Assembly (NCBI GenBank): GCA_028583415.1
Contig: CM053265.1
Coordinates: forward strand, 38,459,597 to 38,523,596
DNA from: Protea cynaroides
Taxonomy: Eukaryota > Streptophyta > Magnoliopsida > Proteales > Proteaceae
Reading direction: 5' to 3'
Length of the DNA stretch: 64,000 nt
Shown here: positions 58,494 to 64,000 of the stretch, in pieces
Layout: each line of letters starts with the position of its first letter
Position numbering within the stretch: the first letter of the stretch is position 1
Position numbers and translations under genes: made by a program
Notes under the pieces: model-generated
What the model saw: the letters and a program-made list of their open reading frames with translations, nothing else
Database searches by the model: none
What the model was told of the DNA's origin: nothing

Positions 58494-58509
58494 GCTAAAG
58501 AGGGGCATC
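58494..58509 (+). promoter_or_regulatory. Polypurine tract of El5
   Basis: TAAAGAGGGGCATC ends directly before TGTAAGCACC of the 3' LTR. Confidence 0.8.
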
Positions 58510-61500
58510 TGTAAGCACCCCATTTTTGCCATCATCGGCATAAGTGAACCAATATGGCAGGTTTTCGATCTTTAACCCAAAAATTTGTGATTCTCCACTG
58601 ATCCCCACAGCAAGGTCATGGGCTATTATCTGCATGGATGCATAGGTCATAGAATTATCTTCGAAATGAAACCAGAATTGCTCAATTCTGATATCAAATG
58701 AAGAAGATATGACAATTTTAGTCAGATGATACATATAAGGGAGGTTTCTAAAATTATTATAAATAATAATAATCCCAGGGGCCTTCATGCAAATTATCCT
58801 AAGTCGGATTGTTTGAATTTCAAATCATCATATCTTGATCATCTGACATCGGATTCAGATGATTCCAAGACCATTATTCTTCATTCATGATGTTCTACAA
58901 AGTGGACGTAAAAAATCCCGGGTAGAAGTCACCAGTGGGTCTCATGCAAGCTTGCATGCAAAATTATCGTGAGAACTTTAAAGCTTCATATCTTTTCCGT
59001 TCTACATCGGATTCAGATGATTCCGAGACCATTATTCTTCATTCATGATGTTCTACAAAGTGGACGTAAAAAAATCCCAGGTAGAAGTCACCAGTGGGTC
59101 CCATGCAAGCTTGCATGCAAAATTATCGTTAGAACTTCAAAGCTTCATATCTTTTCCGTTCTACATCGGATTCAGACGATTCCAAGGCCATTGTTCTTCA
59201 TTTGTGATGTCCTACAATGTGGACGTGGAAAATCTCGGGTAAAAATCTCTGGAGGGTCCCATGCAAAATTACATATGGAAATGGTCATGTAATATTCAAA
59301 AATTCATATTTTGATCATTCCACATCCGAATCAGGTGATTCCAGTCTCATTATGTTCCATTTTTAGTGCTCTACAAAGTGGAAGTCAAATATTTCCGGTA
59401 GAAGCCTCCGAAGGATCTCATGCAGAATGGTCAGTCAAATTATCGATAATTGGTCCGCTTAAACTTCAAAAATTCATAAGTTGATCATTTTACTTCCAAA
59501 TGAGGTTATTCAAGTTCCTATATTCCTCATTTTTAATGTTCTACAAAATGAACGCAAAAAATTTGGAATAGAGGCCATCGGAAAATTCCATGTGGGAAAC
59601 AGCGAAAATGACACGTGAAATGACAAGGAGAGAAAACTCAGTTAATTCCAATCAATCCAGTCAACGCAGCTCAACCCAAGCTAGTTTGGACCCAACTCAG
59701 TTCAAGTCAGTCCAGCCCAATCAACTCAAGTCAGACCAGCCTGGACCAAGTCCGTTTAACCCATGTGCAAGAATTTTATGATATTGCATATATCAAAGTT
59801 ATATATATATACATTCGTTTCAATGAAAAAGGAAAGATTGAGAAGATTTGAGAGAGGGAAGAGAGAGACCAAAAGGGAAAAGAGAGGAGGGCGGTGGAGA
59901 GAAAAGGAATAAAAAAAAGAAAATAAAAGGAAGAGAATAAAGAAGAAGATCGGGAAGAGAGAGAAGAGATCCGAAAAATCAGAGAGAGAGAGAGATCGAG
60001 AAGATTTGAGAGAAAGAGGCCAAAAGATTAGAAAAAGAAAAAAAAATGAGAAAAGGAAAGAAGGAATCCGAGAATAAAAGAGAGAGGGCGATGAAGATTG
60101 AGGAGGATCGAGAGAGAATCGAGGAGAAAATAAAAAAAAGGAAAAAATAATAAAAAGGAGAGAGAACGAGAGAAGGTGAGAGGAGAATAAAAAAAAAAAA
60201 AAACAGAAAAGAGGAGAATCGATAAGAGGGGAAGAGAGGGGGAGAACCGAGGAAGAAAAAAAAAGAAAAGACAAAAAAACGAGGGAACCGAAAGGGAAAT
60301 CGAGAAAGGGAGAGAGAGCGGTGAGTGAGGGAGAATAAAAAAATAGAAAAAAAAGGGAAGAGGATGGGAGAAACGAGAAGATAGAGAGAGAGGGAGTGGG
60401 AGAATAAAAGAAAGAGAGAAAAAAACAAAATGGGGGAGAAAGGGGGGACTGATCGAGAGAGAGAATCGAAAGAAGCAAAAGAAAGCTGAGGAGATCAGAT
60501 CGAGCAACGAGAAGGAGAATAGAGAGAAAGAAGAAGAAGAAGAAGAAGAAGAAGGAGGTCATACCTGAGGTAAGCATCGCAACCTCCTACTTTTAACTCC
60601 ATTGATGTTCCTTGCTGCCACTCAACTATCACCAAAACCTGCTCCCCTAAACCCTCAACCGAACACCTCACCTCTCCTATCACCCAGTTCCACTACACAA
60701 ACCAGTCTTGCCCATGATTCCATCACAACCCTTGATCCCATGTAAGCCATTGTATGTATCTTAATTAAATTTTAGTCACTGGCATGAATTTAATTTGATC
60801 CACTACATGGATTTTTTATGTGCTTGAATTTCAGCCATTTGATCATGAAATCTTATATGATGATAATAGTTTTGATCATGAAATATCTGTGGTGATAATG
60901 GGTCCGACCACTTGTTTGGAGTTTTATGAAATTGATCCATGATTAACTTGATCATCATTTTAGCCATGACTGAAATTTCTATGAACCATTGAACTTGGGA
61001 TTTTGATGTAAAATAAATATGGACCCTTGATCTTGGAATTTTAAGTGAAATTTTTGGGCCATTGATTTTGGATATTAAGGTGATTAAATATGGACCATTG
61101 ATATGGATTTTGGATGATTAAATTATGGCCATCTAATCTGGATCTAATCTTGGGAATTTGATGTGATTAATTGGATCAATTACATGTAGGAATTTCATAT
61201 GATCAAAATTGATCTGAAAATGCTTAGAATTTTATGAAATTGGTCCCATTGGTTTGAAATTTAAGGTGATTAAATATGGACCATTGATATGGATTTTGGA
61301 TGATTAAATTATGGTCATCTGATCTGGATCTGATCTTGGGAATTTGATGTGATTAATTGTGACCATTGATTTGAAACTTTTTAATGTAAATTTGTATATG
61401 GCCATTTGATGTTAAGTTATTTTCACATGATTTAATTATGGCCTTTGATCTTGAGCCAATGATTGATAAATTAGATCCATTAGATGATCAATTGATTTCT

Positions 61501-64000
61501 GATTATGTGATGACATTAAATCTGAACCATTGGATTCCATGTTGATATGTCCACCATCTTGATGCTTGCATGATTCTTTCTATTTTGGAATGCTACACAT
61601 GCTTATTGTCATATTTGTCTGCCACATGCTTACTGTCATATTTAGATGATTACTGCCATGTTTGGATGCTTACTGCTATGTTTGGATTACTACCACTGCT
61701 ATAGTTGGAATGTTTTCATTCATCATATTCGTCTTGGAAAGAGATAAATTGAAAAATAACAATTAGGGTAGAAAATCCTAAAAAATGGAAAGAAAATAAC
61801 AATTAGGGTAGAAAATCCTAAAATGGAAAGAAAGTAACAATTAGGGTAGAAAACCCTAAAATGGAAAGAAAATAACAATTAGGGTAGAAAACCCTAAAAA
61901 ATGGAAAGAAAATAATTAGGGTAGAAAACCCTAAAATGGAAAGAAAATAACAATTAGGGTAGAAAACCCTAAAAATGAAATAAATGCAGCAATTAGGGTA
62001 GAAAACCCTAAAATGGAAAGAAAATAGCAATTAGGGTAGAAAACCCTAAAATGGAAAGAAAATAACAATTAGGGTAGAAAACCCTAAAAATGGAAAAAAT
62101 ATAGCAATTAGGGTAGAAAACCCTAAAATGGAAAGAAAAAAGCAATTAGGGTAGAAAACCCTAAAATGGAAAGAAAATAACAATTAGGGTAGAAAATAGC
62201 ATACTAGATCATGCCATGTAGGCTCTTGCCTTATTTGCAATACATGCCATATTTGAAAGATTTTTAAACAATCTTACTGTATGTGAATTTCTTGTCATAA
62301 ATGTTTTATGTGTCATATTTAGATAGAATATTCTATTTTTTTGGCAATAACTTATTTTATGCAACACCCTAGTTGAACTGCCATATATGCACACTTCTAG
62401 AAGACAATGTAGGTGTGGGGACGTGCATTTAGGCACCCACATTCTTGGGAAGGGCATAATGGGAATAATAAAACCTTAATAAAGAAAGAGAATTTTTTGC
62501 CAAACCATCCAAAATTAGAATTCAGAATGAAAAGGATAATTTAGGACGATTTGCCCCTCGGCAAACCCTAAACCTAGAATAAGTTCTAAACCCTAAACCT
62601 AGAATAGGTTCTCAATCATTAACCTAGAACAGGTTATCCAGTTCGAACTACGCGGATTCTGATTCCTTGGTCAAACCCTAGGATACGTAGGCTATTTGGG
62701 AGAATCTCAAATTTGGATCCACACCTTAGTCCACTCGGACTATCCATAGATCCACTAGGATATCCATTCCCATTTCAACCCAGAGCCCGAACTACGCGGA
62801 TTCTGATTCCTAGGTCAAACCCTAGGATTCGTAGGCCATTTGGGAGAAATCCAAATTCGGATCCACACTTTAGTCCGCTTTGACTATCTATAGATCTACT
62901 AGGATATCCCCCATATTTTAACCCAAATAGGGTTATCCAACCTTAGTCCACTCGGACTATCCATAGATCCACTAGGATATCCATTCTCATTCAACCCAGG
63001 GCCCGAACTACGCGGATTCTGATTTCTAGGTCAAACCCTAGGATACGTAGGCCATTTCGGAGAAACCTAAATTCGGATCCACAATTTAGTCCACTCGGAC
63101 TATTCATAGATCCACTAGGATATCTATCCATATTTCAACCCAAAAAGGGGTTATCCAAACTTTAGTCCGCTTGGACTATCCATAGATCCACTAGGATACT
63201 TACCCACATTTTGACCCAAATAGGGTTATCCAGTTCGAACTATGCGGATTCTGATTCCTAAGTCAAACCCTAGGATACGTAGGATATTTGGGAGAATCCC
63301 AAATTTGGATCCACAATTTAGTCCACTCGGACTATCCATAGATCCACTAGGATATCCCCCATATTTTAACCCAAATAGGGTTATCCACACCTTAGTCCAC
63401 TCGGACTACCCATAGATCCACTAGGATATTCAACCATTTCAATCCAAGCCCCATTTTGACCCAAATAGGGTTATCCAATCCTGAACTACGCAGATTCTGA
63501 TTCCTAGGTCAAACCCTAGGATACGTAGGCTATTTAGGAGAATCCCAAATTCGGATCCACACCTTAGTCCACTCGGACTATCCATAGATCCACTAGGATA
63601 TCCATTCCCATTTCAACCCAGAGTTTCGAACTACGTGGATTCTGATTCCTAGGTCAAACCCTAGGATACGTAGGCTATTTGGGAGAATCCCAAATTCGGA
63701 TCCACACCTTAGTCCCCTCGGACTATCCATAGATCCACTAGGATATCCAATCATTTCACCCAATCCCGAACTACGCGGATTCTGATTCCTAGGGCAAACC
63801 CTAAGATACGTAGGCCATTTGGGAGAAACCCAAATTCGGATCCACAATTTAGTCCACTTGGACTATCCATAGATCCACTAGGATATCCCCCATATTTTAA
63901 CCCAAATAGGGTTATCCACACTTTTAGTCCACTTGGACTATCCATAGATCCACTAGGATATTTATCCACATCTTAGTTCACTTGGACTATCCATAGATCC
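58510..64000 (+). repeat. 3' LTR of El5, cut by the window end
   Basis: It is colinear with 28957 to about 34610. The U3 array lies at about 58805-59560, the short AT run at 59799-59811, the purine tract at 59823-60558, the AT-rich middle at 60700-61740, the telobox array (11 copies plus a partial) at 61757-62192 and the complex array from about 62570 to the end. About 540 bp of the LTR should lie beyond the window, followed by the ATAAT duplication and the rest of El4. Confidence 0.93.

Larger units (their letters stand above)
28957..64000 (+). mobile_element. El5: giant Ogre/Tat-like non-autonomous LTR retrotransposon
   Basis: It has a 5' LTR of 6191 bp (28957-35147), a tRNA-Arg-type primer site and an interior of about 9.8 kb once El3 is removed (35148-42342 plus 55877-58509). 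A purine tract and a 3' LTR that runs off the window (58510 on) complete it. The full length without El3 would be about 22 kb, within the range known for Ogre elements. No gag, protease, RT or integrase motif was found in any frame, so it is probably a LARD-like passenger. It lies inside El4's RT; the left flank is ATAAT (28952-28956). The two LTRs differ by roughly 3% over the first 215 bp, counted by eye. Confidence 0.85.

Overview
The window is a block of nested, decayed retrotransposons from the nuclear genome of a seed plant, probably an angiosperm with a large repeat-rich genome. I found no host gene, rRNA, tRNA gene or CRISPR array. The plant assignment rests on several features: Ty3/gypsy chromoviruses with a Tekay/Del-like chromodomain and an initiator-tRNA-Met primer site; a 6.2-kb-LTR element with an Ogre/Tat-like tRNA-Arg primer site; a MULE-type DNA transposon with a 9-bp target duplication; and plant-like splice sites.

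Layout. 1-3299 is the leader and 5' LTR of a minus-strand Tekay-like element (El1). 3300-5039 is a mosaic of LTR pieces. 5040-12255 is a rearranged cluster. It holds a complete LTR (Y), the stump of an element (X) that kept its primer site and half of an antisense gene, and two pieces of the 3' LTR of the next element. Duplicated CCTTG/CAAGG sites show that part of this cluster has been inverted. 12256-21866 is El2, a minus-strand Tekay-like element with dead gag and pol and a broken antisense gene. 21867-23718 is older LTR sequence. 23719-28956 is the 3' LTR and 3' half of pol of another minus-strand chromovirus (El4), cut by El5.

El5 (28957 to beyond 64000, plus strand) is a giant Ogre-like element with no recognisable gag-pol. 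Its LTRs and interior are largely tandem arrays. El3 (42343-55871, minus strand, TSD TGATG) sits inside El5. El3 has an intact gag ORF, a pol broken mainly by C-to-T type stops, and its own antisense gene. A 1546-bp MULE-like element sits inside El3's right-hand LTR. The order of insertion is therefore El4, then El5, then El3, then the MULE.

The most interesting signal is shared by the Tekay-like elements. Between primer site and gag, El2 and El3 carry a separate gene on the opposite strand. It encodes a protein starting MARTKVPRV and ending in a coiled coil and a proline-rich tail. It is preceded by a conserved 5'-UTR intron of about 440 bp. Next to that gene, and twice within every LTR of the group, are dense modules built on the word GGTCG/CGACC. 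Their exact wording differs between lineages. I propose, as inference only, that the antisense gene and the modules form an element-encoded regulatory or anti-silencing pair.
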